Assembly: GCF_025965215.1 (NCBI RefSeq) | Contig: NZ_JAOPXI010000166.1 | Coordinates: forward strand, 1 to 46,992 | Direction of reading: 5' to 3' | Length of the DNA stretch: 46,992 nt | DNA from: Marmoricola sp. | GTDB taxonomy: Bacteria > Actinomycetota > Actinomycetes > Propionibacteriales > Nocardioidaceae | Shown here: positions 15,595 through 23,823 of the stretch, piece after piece | How the letters are laid out: each line of letters opens with the position of its first letter | How positions within the stretch are numbered: position 1 is the first letter of the stretch | Program-made: the position numbers and the translations under genes | Notes under the pieces: model-generated | What the model saw: the letters and a program-made list of their open reading frames with translations, nothing else | Database searches by the model: none | What the model was told of the DNA's origin: nothing

Positions 15595-16917
15595 GTGAAG
15601 ATCGCTGTAGCAAGGGAAACCCGTGAGGGAGAGACCCGCGTCGCGATGGTCCCGGAGTTGGTCGGCAAGCTGACCGCTCTGGGCTACGAGGTGCTCGTCG
15701 AGCCCGGAGCCGGAGCACAAGCCGAGTACGCCGACGCGGAGTACGTCGAGGCCGGGGCCTCGATCGAACCGGCCGCGGTGAGCGAGGCCGACGTCGTCGT
15801 GGGCGTGCAACCGCTCGATCTCGACGGGATCCGGGCGCTGCGCCGTGGTGCCGCACAGATCTCGTTCCTGCCGGTGAACCAGAGTCACGACCTCGTCGTC
15901 GCGCTGCGCGACGCGGGCGTCACCTCGTTCGCGATGGAGCTGGTGCCCCGGATCTCGCGGGCCCAGTCGATGGATGCGCTGAGCTCGCAGGCGCTGGTCT
16001 CCGGCTACCGCGCCGCTGTCGTGGCGGCCGGCCTGCTGCGTCGTTTCTTCCCGCTCAACATGACGGCGGCCGGTACCGTCCAGCCCGCCGAGGTCGTCGT
16101 GCTCGGTGCCGGCGTCGCCGGCCTGCAGGCCATCGCCACCGCCAAGCGCCTCGGTGCCGTCGTCCGCGCCTACGACGTCCGCGCCGCGGCGGCCGAGGAG
16201 ATCCGTTCGATGGGTGCCAAGTCGATCGACCTGGAGCTCGAGACCCTCGAAGGCGCCGGTGGCTACGCCCGCGAGATGACCGATGACCGGGCCGCCCGCC
16301 AGCGCGACCTGCTCGCGCCGTACATCGCCAACGCGGATGCGTTGATCACGACGGCCGCAGTGCCGGGACGCCAGGCCCCGATGCTGGTCACGGCCGCGAT
16401 GGTCGAAGCGATGAAGCCGGGTTCGGTGGTCGTCGACCTCGCCGCGGAGACCGGCGGCAACGTGGAGGGCTCCAAGCCCGGTGAGATCGTCAAGATCGGC
16501 CACGCCCAGGTCTGGGGCGGCGCGAACGTCGCCGGCCAGATGCCCGGCCCCGCCTCGAAGCTGTACGCCCAGAACATCGTCAACCTCCTGACCCTGATGA
16601 CCACCAAGGGCGAGGACGGCGCCGCCGCCGAATTCACCCCGGACTTCGCCGACGAGATCGTCGCCGGGTCCGCGGTCACCCACGACGGGGTGATCGTCCA
16701 CGAGCCGACCCGCGAAGCCATTGAAGGCGCCGCCCCGGCCACTCCCGAGCCGCTCGCTGAACCGGTCGTCGATCTCGACAAGCTCGATCCAAGGAGCAAT
16801 GCCGAGGCGCCTGAACCCCCGGTCGTTGAGCTTGCCGAAACGCCTGAAGCCGGCGCACCCGGTACACCCGCCGACGAGCAACTCGATCTCCCCTATGACC
16901 AGGAGGCAGACCAGTGA
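15595..16917 (+). CDS. pntAA: NAD(P) transhydrogenase subunit alpha 1 (NAD-binding)
   Basis: A 440-residue dI subunit of the proton-translocating transhydrogenase, which carries hydride from NADH to NADP. Family marks are RETREGETRVAMVP near the N-terminus, RAQSMDALSSQA at about 122-133, and the NAD-binding GAGVAG at 171-176 followed by an acidic strand end (AYDVR). The catalytic core ends near residue 385. Beyond it an unusual tail of about 55 residues contains an interspersed repeat read in frame (about 390-417). GTG is the start, without a ribosome binding site. Its stop overlaps pntAB (GTGA). Confidence 0.95.
   Translation: MKIAVARETREGETRVAMVPELVGKLTALGYEVLVEPGAGAQAEYADAEYVEAGASIEPAAVSEADVVVGVQPLDLDGIRALRRGAAQISFLPVNQSHDLVVALRDAGVTSFAMELVPRISRAQSMDALSSQALVSGYRAAVVAAGLLRRFFPLNMTAAGTVQPAEVVVLGAGVAGLQAIATAKRLGAVVRAYDVRAAAAEEIRSMGAKSIDLELETLEGAGGYAREMTDDRAARQRDLLAPYIANADALITTAAVPGRQAPMLVTAAMVEAMKPGSVVVDLAAETGGNVEGSKPGEIVKIGHAQVWGGANVAGQMPGPASKLYAQNIVNLLTLMTTKGEDGAAAEFTPDFADEIVAGSAVTHDGVIVHEPTREAIEGAAPATPEPLAEPVVDLDKLDPRSNAEAPEPPVVELAETPEAGAPGTPADEQLDLPYDQEADQ
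16763..16844 (+). repeat. Interspersed palindromic repeat, copy A, in the end of pntAA
   Basis: Bases 16763-16811 match 26834-26882 at 43 of 49 positions. A second module at 16819-16844 (CCGGTCGTTGAGCTTGCC core) occurs inverted on the other side of copy B. In pntAA the repeat encodes DLDKLDPRSNAEAPEP, close to the DLDRLDPRSTAETPAP of copy B, in the same frame. It resembles the REP-like elements I recall as abundant in Nocardioides genomes. Confidence 0.8.
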
Positions 16918-17237
16918 GCGGAATCGATCCGTCGGTCATGTGGCTGACGTTCTTCATCCTGAGCGTCTTCGTCGGCATCGAGGTGATCTCGAAGGTCTCC
17001 TCGACCCTGCACACGCCGCTGATGTCGGGCGCCAACGCCATCCACGGCATCATCCTGCTGGGCGCGATCATCGTCACCGGCGAGACCGACAACGCGCTCG
17101 CCACCACGGTCGGCCTGATCGCCATCGTGCTCGCCTCGGTCAACATGGTCGGCGGCTTCGTCGTGACGGACCGGATGCTGCAGATGTTCGTCCGCAAGCC
17201 CAAGAAGGCCGAGCCGACCGAGGGAGCGTCCAAGTGA
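16914..17237 (+). CDS. pntAB: NAD(P) transhydrogenase subunit alpha 2 (membrane)
   Basis: A 107-residue membrane subunit with three helices (FFILSVFVGIEVISKV, IHGIILLGAIIV, IAIVLASVNMVGGFVV), ending DRMLQMFVRKPKK as usual for the split alpha subunit. AGGAGG lies 7 bases before the GTG, and both ends overlap neighbouring genes by GTGA, so the three subunits are made together. With PntB it forms the proton channel. Confidence 0.95.
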   Translation: MSGIDPSVMWLTFFILSVFVGIEVISKVSSTLHTPLMSGANAIHGIILLGAIIVTGETDNALATTVGLIAIVLASVNMVGGFVVTDRMLQMFVRKPKKAEPTEGASK

Positions 17238-18616
17238 TCGACACCTGGGCGCAGTACGTCTTCCTCTTCTGCGGCGTCGCCTTCATCCTCGCGCTCAAGG
17301 GACTCTCGGGGCCGAAGACCGCCCGCAACGGCAACCTCGTCGGTGCTGCCGCAGCCGTGATCGCGTGCGCACTGCCGTTCTTCTACACCAACAACCTCAA
17401 GCACGTGCCGTTGATCCTGGTGGCGATCGTGATCGGCACCATCGGCGGCGTCGTCGGCGCCCGTCGGGTGCAGATGACGCAGATGCCGCAGATGGTGGCC
17501 CTGTTCAACGGCGTCGGCGGTGGCGCCGCAGCGCTGGTCGCGCTGTTGGAGCTGCACCAGATCGGCGACGGCGCGAACATCTCGTGGTTCAACCTGGCTG
17601 CGACCGCCTTCACCATCGTGGTGGGCTCGGTCTCCTTCGCCGGCTCGGTGGTGACCTTCGCGAAGCTCCAGGAACTGATGACGTCGCGTCCGGTGGTCTT
17701 CCCGGGCCTGCCGATCGCCTTCGGTGGCTCGTTCATCGCGGTGATCGTCTTCTCGGTGGTGCTGGTGCACAGCCCCGGCATGCTGGTCGGCATCGTGCTG
17801 GCGCTGCTGGGCCTGGCCATCGGATTGCTGCTGGTGCTGCCGGTCGGCGGCGCCGACGTCCCGATCGTGATCTCGCTGCTCAACGCGTTCACCGGTCTGA
17901 CTGTGGCCGCCGGCGGCTACGTGTTGGCCAACACGGTGCTGCTCGTCGCAGGCACCCTGGTCGGTGCCTCCGGTACCTTCCTGACCCTGCTCATGGCCGG
18001 CGCGATGGGCCGCTCGGTGGCCAACATCCTGTTCGGGGCCCTCAAGGGTGGCTCCACCCTCGGTGCCGGCGAGGCCTCGGACCGGCCCGTGAAGTCGGTC
18101 GGTCCGGAGGACGCGGCGATCATGCTCGCGTACGCCGAGAAGGTCATCATCGTCCCGGGCTACGGCCTCGCGGTCGCCCAGGCGCAGCACACCCTGCGTG
18201 AGCTGGTCGATGTCCTGGTCGCCCGAGGCACCGAGGTCGACTACGCCATTCACCCGGTCGCCGGTCGCATGCCCGGTCACATGAACGTCCTGCTCGCCGA
18301 AGCCCAGGTCCCCTACGAGCAGCTCATCGAGATGGACGAGATCAACGACGACTTCAAGAGCACCGACGTCGTCCTGGTCGTCGGCGCGAACGACGTGGTC
18401 AACCCGGCCGCACGAACGACGCCGAGTGCTCCGATCTACGGCATGCCGATCCTCAACGCCGACGCGGCCAAGCAGGTCATCTTCATGAAGCGCTCGATGC
18501 GCCCCGGCTTCGCAGGCATCGAGAACGAGCTGCTCTTCGAACCGACGACCTCCTTGCTCTTCGGCGACGCCAAGGACACCCTCGGCAAGCTGCTGACCGC
18601 GGTCAAGGCGCTCTGA
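17234..18616 (+). CDS. pntB: NAD(P) transhydrogenase subunit beta (NADP-binding)
   Basis: A 460-residue beta subunit. About nine membrane helices fill residues 1-260, including GARRVQMTQMPQMVALFNG, a conserved loop. The soluble NADP domain (about 285-460) has VIIVPGYGLAVAQAQ, then HPVAGRMPGHMNVLLAEA and GANDVVNPAA, all hallmark segments. The GTG overlaps the pntAB stop. The complete complex uses the proton gradient to make NADPH. A palindromic element follows its stop. Confidence 0.96.
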   Translation: MIDTWAQYVFLFCGVAFILALKGLSGPKTARNGNLVGAAAAVIACALPFFYTNNLKHVPLILVAIVIGTIGGVVGARRVQMTQMPQMVALFNGVGGGAAALVALLELHQIGDGANISWFNLAATAFTIVVGSVSFAGSVVTFAKLQELMTSRPVVFPGLPIAFGGSFIAVIVFSVVLVHSPGMLVGIVLALLGLAIGLLLVLPVGGADVPIVISLLNAFTGLTVAAGGYVLANTVLLVAGTLVGASGTFLTLLMAGAMGRSVANILFGALKGGSTLGAGEASDRPVKSVGPEDAAIMLAYAEKVIIVPGYGLAVAQAQHTLRELVDVLVARGTEVDYAIHPVAGRMPGHMNVLLAEAQVPYEQLIEMDEINDDFKSTDVVLVVGANDVVNPAARTTPSAPIYGMPILNADAAKQVIFMKRSMRPGFAGIENELLFEPTTSLLFGDAKDTLGKLLTAVKAL

Positions 18617-18624
18617 GCCGCGGC

Positions 18625-18703
18625 GGTTTCGAGACGGTTGCTGCGCTACCTCCTCAACCATCGATGGTGGTTGACGAAGGCTGGCAAGGCCTGTCTCGAA
18701 ACC
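18625..18703. repeat. 79-base palindromic interspersed element, between pntB and a small gene
   Basis: The ends are a perfect 11-base inverted repeat, GGTTTCGAGAC at 18625-18635 and GTCTCGAAACC at 18693-18703. Inside lies a second hairpin, TCAACCA with TGGTTGA around a CCATCGATGG centre. It codes for nothing credible. The form and end sequence match a REP/MITE-like family I recall from Nocardioides genomes. Confidence 0.7.
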
Positions 18704-18739
18704 AGAATTCGGCGTACCGTCGTGAATGGAGGCACCGCC

Positions 18740-18916
18740 ATGGCAGCACGTACCGATGAGTTCCGGATGGGTCCCGATGACGGGTTCCGCTACGCGGCGC
18801 CCGAACGGGATCGGGACCGTCAGGCCCGCGAGAGCGGCTACATCATCCTGGTCCTGCTGGTCGCACTGGTGATGCTCGCGACTGCGACCGGCCAGGTCAC
18901 CGTCTTCTACTACTGA
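18740..18916 (+). CDS. Small single-pass membrane protein
   Basis: A 58-residue protein with a charged N-terminal half (ERDRDRQARESG) and one membrane helix, YIILVLLVALVMLATATG, then a short outside end VTVFYY. GGAGG at 18728-18732 sets the ATG at 18740; a longer frame from 18638 would read through the palindromic element. No function is known. It could be the last gene of the pnt operon or have its own promoter. Confidence 0.65.
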   Translation: MAARTDEFRMGPDDGFRYAAPERDRDRQARESGYIILVLLVALVMLATATGQVTVFYY

Positions 18917-18926
18917 GCCGGGACGC

Positions 18927-19703
18927 TCAGGAGAGGGTCCAGCGGACCTTCACGTTCACGGTCACCTTCTGGGAGCCCGCCGAGATCGGGATGGACTTGC
19001 CCGCCGCCAGGGACGACATGGCCCCGGGTACGGCGTAGTCGACGGGTACGCCCGCACCGGTGACGTCCTCGATGTAGACGGCCTTGCCCACGTGCAGTCC
19101 GGCGGCACCGGCCAGCGAGCTCGCCGCGCTGCGGGCAGCCGCGACGGCCTTGGCTCGTGCCTGGGCCATCAGGCTGTCGGTGTCGCCGATGGTCATCGAG
19201 ATGTTGCCGACGCTGACTGAGTTGCCGGCCACCGTCGCCGCTGTGCTGATCACCGAGCCGGCGGATGCGAGCTGGCGCACCAGGACACTCAGGTCCTCGC
19301 TGGCCGAGTACCCGGTGATCCGCTGGGTGCTGCCGGAGTAGTCGTAGTTCGGCTGAATCGAGAGGTTCTGGGTGGTGATGTCCTTGCTCGCAACGCCAGC
19401 CTTGAGCAACGCGGTCTTCACCTTGTGCAGATCCGCGCCGGTCCGCGCGATGGCGCCGGCGGTCTGGGACGCGGAGTTGGACACGGTGACCGTGAACTCG
19501 AGCTGGTTCGGGGTGGCGTCGATCGAACCCGTCCCTTGGGTGACCAGGCCGCGGACCGACGGGTCGACGGGGTCGGTGGGGGCCGGGTCGGCCGCGGCGC
19601 GGTCGACGTGGTTCCCGATCACGAAGGCGCCCATCAGGGCGATCACCAGCAGCAGGGCGGCGATGAGGTTCACGGGGCGGTTCGGAGCAGTGTTCTCGGA
19701 CAT
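18927..19703 (-). CDS. SIMPL domain (DUF541) exported protein
   Basis: A 258-residue protein with an N-terminal membrane segment (LIAALLLVIALMGAFVIG) that serves as signal or anchor, then a SIMPL/DUF541 domain: VTQGTGSIDATPNQLEFTV, TALLKAGVASKDITTQNLSI and a C-terminal TVNVKVRWTL strand. These proteins lie outside the membrane and have no agreed biochemical role. The ATG at 19703 is 40 bases after the upp stop, so upp and this gene are probably cotranscribed. It converges with the small membrane protein gene with a gap of 10 bases. Confidence 0.88.
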   Translation of the reverse strand: MSENTAPNRPVNLIAALLLVIALMGAFVIGNHVDRAAADPAPTDPVDPSVRGLVTQGTGSIDATPNQLEFTVTVSNSASQTAGAIARTGADLHKVKTALLKAGVASKDITTQNLSIQPNYDYSGSTQRITGYSASEDLSVLVRQLASAGSVISTAATVAGNSVSVGNISMTIGDTDSLMAQARAKAVAAARSAASSLAGAAGLHVGKAVYIEDVTGAGVPVDYAVPGAMSSLAAGKSIPISAGSQKVTVNVKVRWTLS

Positions 19704-19743
19704 GCGGATCGGACGCAGTCCGGGCACCCCCGGTTCCCGAGCC

Positions 19744-20385
19744 CTACTGCGCCAGCCCGTACAACCGGTCGCCGGCGTCACCGAGGCCCGGGACGATGTA
19801 GCCCTTGTCGTTCAGGCGCTCGTCCAGCGCTGCGGTGACCACGGTGATCGGGATGGTGAGGCCGGCGAGTCCGGCCTCGAGGTTCGCCACGCCCTCGGGC
19901 GCAGCCAGCAGGCAGATCGCGGTGATGTGGTCGGCGCCGCGGTCGGTGAGGAACTTCAGCGCCGCGGCCAGGGTGCCGCCGGTCGCGAGCATCGGGTCCA
20001 GCACGTAGCACTGCCGACCGGACAGGTCGGCGGGAAGTCGTTCGGCGTACGTCGAGGCCTCGAGGGTCTCCTCGTTGCGGACCATCCCGAGGAACCCCAC
20101 CTCCGCGGTGGGGACCAGCCTCATCATTCCCTCGAGCATGCCGAGACCGGCGCGCAGGATCGGTACGACGAGCGGTCGGGGCCGGCTCAGAGCGACGCCG
20201 TCGGCCGGGGCGACGGGTGTCTTCACCGTCACGTTCTCCACGCGCACCTCGCGGGTGGCCTCGTAGGCCAGCAGGGTGACGAGCTCCTCGGTCAGGCGGC
20301 GGAACTCCGGCGACAGCGTGCGTTCGTCGCGCAGCGTCGTGAGCTTGTGGGAAACGAGAGGGTGATCGACAACGTGCAGGCGCAT
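19744..20385 (-). CDS. upp: Uracil phosphoribosyltransferase
   Basis: A 213-residue enzyme of usual length that makes UMP from uracil and PRPP in pyrimidine salvage. The PRPP loop is DPMLATGGT, and the C-terminal uracil-binding part reads [15 protein letters not shown]. The N-terminal [16 protein letters not shown] is also typical. On the minus strand TAACCT (plus 20393-20398) lies 7 bases before the ATG and no ribosome binding site is present, which suggests a leaderless mRNA. Confidence 0.97.
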   Translation of the reverse strand: MRLHVVDHPLVSHKLTTLRDERTLSPEFRRLTEELVTLLAYEATREVRVENVTVKTPVAPADGVALSRPRPLVVPILRAGLGMLEGMMRLVPTAEVGFLGMVRNEETLEASTYAERLPADLSGRQCYVLDPMLATGGTLAAALKFLTDRGADHITAICLLAAPEGVANLEAGLAGLTIPITVVTAALDERLNDKGYIVPGLGDAGDRLYGLAQ

Positions 20386-20392
20386 GACGGGA

Positions 20393-20398
20393 AGGTTA
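20393..20398 (-). promoter_or_regulatory. Candidate -10 element, leaderless start of upp
   Basis: On the minus strand this is TAACCT, 7 bases before the upp ATG, with no Shine-Dalgarno between. Confidence 0.5.
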
Positions 20399-20490
20399 CG
20401 CACTTGGCGCACCGGCGTGCTTGCTGCGACCATCAGTAGTGGCCCGCCAGGGCAGCTGGTGACGACGGGGTCTTCGAAGGGTGGTGCGGC

Positions 20491-20985
20491 GTGTCGGACG
20501 TGACCGATGCCGAGGTCAACGACATCGACCTTGCCCTGGTCGCCTACCTCGACGAGGGCACCTGGAACCTGGCCGAGCTGCGCGAGCACGCGCTCGAGGA
20601 CGTCGAGTCGATCGCGAAGGAGCTGCGCCGCTACCCCGGCGAGACCGGTGCCCTCGCGCTGATCTCGATCGACGAGGAATTCGTGTTGCTCGTCCGCGTG
20701 CAGGGATCGCTGGTCAGGGTCCTGCTCTCGGACGCGACCGCTGCGCCGGACTGGACGCTGGCCCGTTCGGCCGTCGACCACCTCGGCGTCCACGTCGAGG
20801 TCGACGAGGAGGAGCCGGCTCCTGCCGGTGATCTCGCGATCCTGGCCGACATGGGCTTTCCGGCTGCGGACATGGGCGAGCTGCTCGACGACCTGGAGCT
20901 GCACCCCGAGGACGTCCTCGGCGAGATCGCGACCCAGCTCGGCTTCGGCGACGAGTTCGACGACTACACGGACCCGGACGACTGA
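20491..20985 (+). CDS. tRNA adenosine deaminase-associated protein
   Basis: A 164-residue acidic protein of the actinobacterial family found beside tadA. Recognisable segments are [20 protein letters not shown] near the start, then [18 protein letters not shown] and a C-terminal [24 protein letters not shown]. Its biochemical role is not known; the strict pairing with tadA suggests a function in tRNA modification. GTG is the start, and only 3 bases separate its stop from tadA. Confidence 0.92.
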   Translation: MSDVTDAEVNDIDLALVAYLDEGTWNLAELREHALEDVESIAKELRRYPGETGALALISIDEEFVLLVRVQGSLVRVLLSDATAAPDWTLARSAVDHLGVHVEVDEEEPAPAGDLAILADMGFPAADMGELLDDLELHPEDVLGEIATQLGFGDEFDDYTDPDD

Positions 20986-20988
20986 TCG

Positions 20989-21441
20989 GTGTCGTCGTGG
21001 GACGCCGCAATGCGGGAGGCACTCGACTGCGCCGCCGGAGCGAGCGCGAGCGCTGACGTCCCGATCGGCGCGGTCGTGCTGGATGCGGACAGGCTGGTGA
21101 TCGGGACCGGCGTGAACGTTCGTGAACGCGACGCTGATCCGACCGGGCACGCCGAGGTGGTCGCGTTGCGCCAGGCCGCCGCGGCGCGCGGCGAGTGGCG
21201 GCTCGACGGCTGCACGCTGGTCGTGACACTGGAACCGTGCACGATGTGTGCCGGCGCGATCGTGCTGTCCCGCGTCGCACGCCTGGTCTTCGGCGCGTAC
21301 GACGAGAAGGCGGGAGCTGCGGGAAGTCTGTGGGACGTCGTACGAGACCGACGGCTGAACCACCGCCCCGAGGTGATCGGCGGCGTCCTGGCCGACGAGT
21401 CGGCCGCCCTTCTCGAGGCGTTCTTCGCCGAGCACCGCTGA
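20989..21441 (+). CDS. tadA: tRNA(Arg) adenosine(34) deaminase
   Basis: A 150-residue zinc deaminase. His54 and Glu56 are in HAE, and Cys84 and Cys87 in PCTMC, which together form the zinc site with the proton-shuttling glutamate. It changes A34 to inosine in tRNA-Arg(ACG). [22 protein letters not shown] and [15 protein letters not shown] are further family segments. GTG start. A tRNA gene follows 49 bases on. Confidence 0.96.
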   Translation: MSSWDAAMREALDCAAGASASADVPIGAVVLDADRLVIGTGVNVRERDADPTGHAEVVALRQAAAARGEWRLDGCTLVVTLEPCTMCAGAIVLSRVARLVFGAYDEKAGAAGSLWDVVRDRRLNHRPEVIGGVLADESAALLEAFFAEHR

Positions 21442-21490
21442 CTGCTGGCCGATTTCAGCCCGGTGGACCACCTCCGGTAACCTCTCCGGC

Positions 21491-21580
21491 GGTGGCGTGT
21501 CCGAGCGGCCGAAGGTGCAGCACTCGAAATGCTGTGTGGGGTCAAACCCACCGTGGGTTCAAATCCCACCGCCACCGCCA
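21491..21580 (+). tRNA. tRNA-Ser(CGA), with encoded CCA
   Basis: Acceptor arms GGTGGCG and CGCCACC pair fully, with G73 as discriminator and an encoded CCA at 21578-21580. The anticodon loop CTCGAAA gives CGA. The variable region is long and folds as a class II arm (GTGGG..CCCAC), and the T arm has TTCAAAT between GTGGG and CCCAC. It reads UCG codons. The body is 87 bases. Confidence 0.96.
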
Positions 21581-21584
21581 TTGA

Positions 21585-21613
21585 GCCCCGTCCGGGAAAC
21601 CGGGCGGGGTTTC
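21585..21613 (+). terminator. Rho-independent terminator after tRNA-Ser
   Basis: Ten-base-pair G/C-rich stem (CCCCGTCCGG with CCGGGCGGGG, one G.U) and a GAAA loop, followed by TTT. It directly follows the CCA end of the tRNA. Confidence 0.85.
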
Positions 21614-21625
21614 GTGCTCGCCCGG

Positions 21626-21631
21626 TAGTCT
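21626..21631 (+). promoter_or_regulatory. Candidate -10 element for the 126-residue secreted protein gene
   Basis: TAGTCT lies 28 bases upstream of the ATG at 21660, with GGGGGA as a ribosome binding site between. Confidence 0.4.
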
Positions 21632-21659
21632 GAGGGTCGAACGACGGGGGACTGACCAG

Positions 21660-22040
21660 ATGAGAATGCGTATCGCGCTGTCCGTTGCTCTCGTGACCGT
21701 GCTTGCCGCCGTGACCCTCGGGTTGTCCGGTCCGGCCCAGGCAGGGACGCGCTACCGAGTGACGGTCTCGCCGCAGACCACCTCGATTGCCGCCGGGCGG
21801 CGCGCGACGCTCCAGGGCATCGTGCGGGTCGCGGCACCCGGGCAAAAGGTGTTCCTGCAGACCTACATCAACGGCAACTGGCGAGCCGTGTCCTCCCGTG
21901 CACTGACCTCCACCTCGACCTACGCCTTCCACCCCCTGTTCCGGGGGAGCGGCGTGGTGGTCCTGCGGGTGGTCAAGCCCGCGACTCCTGGCCACGCCCG
22001 GGGCGTCAGCCCGACTGTGCTGGTGACTGTCAAGGCCTGA
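21660..22040 (+). CDS. Small secreted protein of unknown function
   Basis: A 126-residue protein with a Sec signal peptide (MRMRIALSVALVTVLAAVT, cleavage likely after AQA). The mature part is a single beta-rich domain (RYRVTVSPQTTSIAAGRRAT, VFLQTYINGNWRAVSS, and a final SPTVLVTVKA strand), like the single Ig-like or surface-repeat modules of actinobacteria that bind nothing known. A well placed ribosome binding site precedes the ATG. No neighbour suggests a function. Confidence 0.82.
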   Translation: MRMRIALSVALVTVLAAVTLGLSGPAQAGTRYRVTVSPQTTSIAAGRRATLQGIVRVAAPGQKVFLQTYINGNWRAVSSRALTSTSTYAFHPLFRGSGVVVLRVVKPATPGHARGVSPTVLVTVKA

Positions 22041-22064
22041 CGCCTATATGATAAAGTCTAGTCA

Positions 22065-22078
22065 CTTACTACAGTAAG
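22065..22078. promoter_or_regulatory. Palindromic operator of the amidohydrolase-dioxygenase operon
   Basis: CTTACT and AGTAAG with a 2-base centre. A TATGAT at 22047-22052 would place the transcription start just upstream, so a bound repressor would block early elongation. AGGAGG for the first gene follows at 22081-22086. No regulator gene adjoins. Confidence 0.6.
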
Positions 22079-22093
22079 AGAGGAGGCTGAGTC

Positions 22094-23041
22094 ATGAACC
22101 ACGTTGCTGTCGACGTGCACCAGCACTTGTGGACGCCCGAATTCGTCGATCGACTTCGGGCGCGTACCCAGGTGCCCTATCTCCGCGGCTGGACCCTGCA
22201 CACCGCAGGCGAACCGCCCTACGCTGTCGACCCCTTGTCCCATGACGTCGAGCGGCGCATCGTCGCGGACCACGAATCGGAGGTCGGCTCGGCCTGCCTC
22301 AGCCTCTCTGCTCCGCTGGGGATCGAATCGCTGCCACGAGCCCAAGCCGCGCCCCTGATCGATGCCTGGCATCGCGGCGTGCAGGAGCTGCCCGGACACT
22401 TCCGGGCGTGGGCCTCGGTGCCTGCCGTCGAACCGGATGTCGCCGCGCTGCACACGCTGCTCGCGCGCGACAGGTTCGTCGGACTCCAGCTGCCGGCGAC
22501 GTCGGTGGCCTCGCCGGCAGCGTGGGAGCGGGTCGGGGCGCTCCTGCTTGCCGCCGAGGTCGCAGGCAAGCCTGTGCTCGTCCATCCAGGTCCGGTGCCG
22601 ACCGATCCGCTGCGCGGGCCGGTACCGGACTGGTGGCACCCGGTGGTCGGGTACGTCGCGCAGATGGGCGCGGCCTGGTGGGCCTGGCACGCGGTCGGCG
22701 GACGCGCCTTGTTCCCCGCACTGCGACTCGTCTTCGCCGCGGGGGCCGGGCTCGCGCCGGTGCACCACGAGCGGCAGCGACTCCGCGGCGGCAGCGCCGG
22801 CCACATCGACCCGTTGGTCTACGTCGACACCTCCTGCTACGGACCGCAGGCACTCGATGCGCTGGTACGGGTGCTCGGCATCGACGCCCTCGTCCTCGGC
22901 AGTGACCGTCCCTACGGCGAACCTGTGAGGGAGTTCCTCGGAGCCGCCGCGACGCGCGCCGTCCGGGTCACCAACCCGGGACGCTTGCTCGAGCCGACGC
23001 CGCTCGAAGGAGGTGAGTCGGCATGGGCCATCGCGAGCTGA
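22094..23041 (+). CDS. Amidohydrolase family metal-dependent hydrolase
   Basis: A 315-residue TIM-barrel amidohydrolase of the amidohydrolase-2 type. The metal-binding HxH is His9 and His11 (DVHQHLW), a barrel histidine is His164 in LVHPGP, and the late aspartate is Asp271 in GSDRPYG. Members hydrolyse or decarboxylate small cyclic acids or amides. The reaction here is unknown. It is translated with the dioxygenase gene, whose start lies 19 bases inside its end. The shared operon suggests that both act on one sulfur- or thiol-containing substrate; this is inference. Confidence 0.87.
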   Translation: MNHVAVDVHQHLWTPEFVDRLRARTQVPYLRGWTLHTAGEPPYAVDPLSHDVERRIVADHESEVGSACLSLSAPLGIESLPRAQAAPLIDAWHRGVQELPGHFRAWASVPAVEPDVAALHTLLARDRFVGLQLPATSVASPAAWERVGALLLAAEVAGKPVLVHPGPVPTDPLRGPVPDWWHPVVGYVAQMGAAWWAWHAVGGRALFPALRLVFAAGAGLAPVHHERQRLRGGSAGHIDPLVYVDTSCYGPQALDALVRVLGIDALVLGSDRPYGEPVREFLGAAATRAVRVTNPGRLLEPTPLEGGESAWAIAS

Positions 23042-23538
23042 CCGCCGTCGTCGCAACTGCGGACCTTCCCGGTCGCGACCTGACCCGACCCGAGCTGGAA
23101 GACCTGGTCGCAGACCTGGCCGCTCGCCAGGAGGAGTGGCAGCACCTGGTCGCGTTCGATGCCGACGAGCGGGTCTACGTCTCGCTGCACCGTGACGCGC
23201 ACGTCGACATCTGGTTGCTGTGCTGGACACCGGAGAACGACACCGGCTGGCACGACCACGACCTCTCCGCCGGGGCGGTCGCCGTCGTGGCCGGCGAACT
23301 GGTCGAGAGCAACCTGACGCTGGAACACGGAGCGCGTGAGACCCGCGTGTCCGAGGGCACGGTGTACTCCTTCGGCGCCGATCACATCCACCGACTCAAC
23401 GGCGCCGTCCACGGATCGGTCTCGGTCCACGCCTACAGCCCACCGCTGTGGCGGATGGGCCAGTACGCCGTCAACGACGCCGGCGTACTGAGCCGGGTGT
23501 CGCTGTCGTACGCCGACGAGCTGAGGCCGCTGGACTGA
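23023..23538 (+). CDS. Cysteine dioxygenase-type (thiol dioxygenase) protein
   Basis: A 171-residue cupin of the cysteine dioxygenase type. Iron ligands are His77, His79 (WHDHD) and His123 (HIHR), and the second-sphere Ser-His-Tyr triad appears as SVHAYSPPL (134, 136, 138). Such enzymes oxidise a thiol such as cysteine or 3-mercaptopropionate to the sulfinic acid with O2. The AAGGAGGT immediately upstream is a near-perfect ribosome binding site placed within the amidohydrolase gene. Arginine positions near the start cannot fix the substrate by eye. Confidence 0.88.
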   Translation: MGHRELTAVVATADLPGRDLTRPELEDLVADLAARQEEWQHLVAFDADERVYVSLHRDAHVDIWLLCWTPENDTGWHDHDLSAGAVAVVAGELVESNLTLEHGARETRVSEGTVYSFGADHIHRLNGAVHGSVSVHAYSPPLWRMGQYAVNDAGVLSRVSLSYADELRPLD

Positions 23539-23576
23539 GTCCGGTCGCTTGACGCCACGCGATTCCTCGGCGACGC

Positions 23577-23594
23577 TGCCATCAGCCAATGGCA
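23577..23594. promoter_or_regulatory. Shared palindromic motif, copy 1 (lipid cluster)
   Basis: TGCCAT and ATGGCA flank 6 bases. The pattern CCAT-N3-CCAATGGCA at 23579-23594 recurs with the same spacing at 24909-24924, before the hydrolase gene. It lies 16 bases before the GTG at 23611. Confidence 0.65.
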
Positions 23595-23610
23595 ACGTAA
23601 GGGGAGGCCC

Positions 23611-23823
23611 GTGAAATCCGACGCCGAGCTCGTCAAGGTCCTGGGGGCACAGCCGCCCGCATCGATCAGCGCACTGCCGCCCGAGACCCTGGCCCGCCTC
23701 GCCGAGCAGATCGGCGCCGCGAAGAAGCAGCAGCGCGCTGACATGGAGAAGTCGGTGCAGGAGGCGATCGCGGGCGTGCCGTTCGCCGTCCGCGGGATCG
23801 TCCGGAAGGCGCTGCTCGGATGA
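23611..23823 (+). CDS. Small helical protein of unknown function
   Basis: A 70-residue, likely all-helical protein rich in Ala, Glu and Lys (PPETLARLAEQIGAAKKQQR). No family is recognised and there is no signal or membrane segment. AAGGGGAGG precedes the GTG. The stop overlaps the ATG of the next gene (ATGA), so the two products are coupled and may work together. The palindrome upstream is shared with the oxidative cluster, which suggests a common regulator. Confidence 0.7.
   Translation: MKSDAELVKVLGAQPPASISALPPETLARLAEQIGAAKKQQRADMEKSVQEAIAGVPFAVRGIVRKALLG

Noticed and set aside
20989-21580. Special functional link between tadA and the adjacent tRNA-Ser gene
   Set aside because: TadA acts on tRNA-Arg(ACG); the serine tRNA has C at position 34 and cannot be its substrate. 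The closeness is probably chance.
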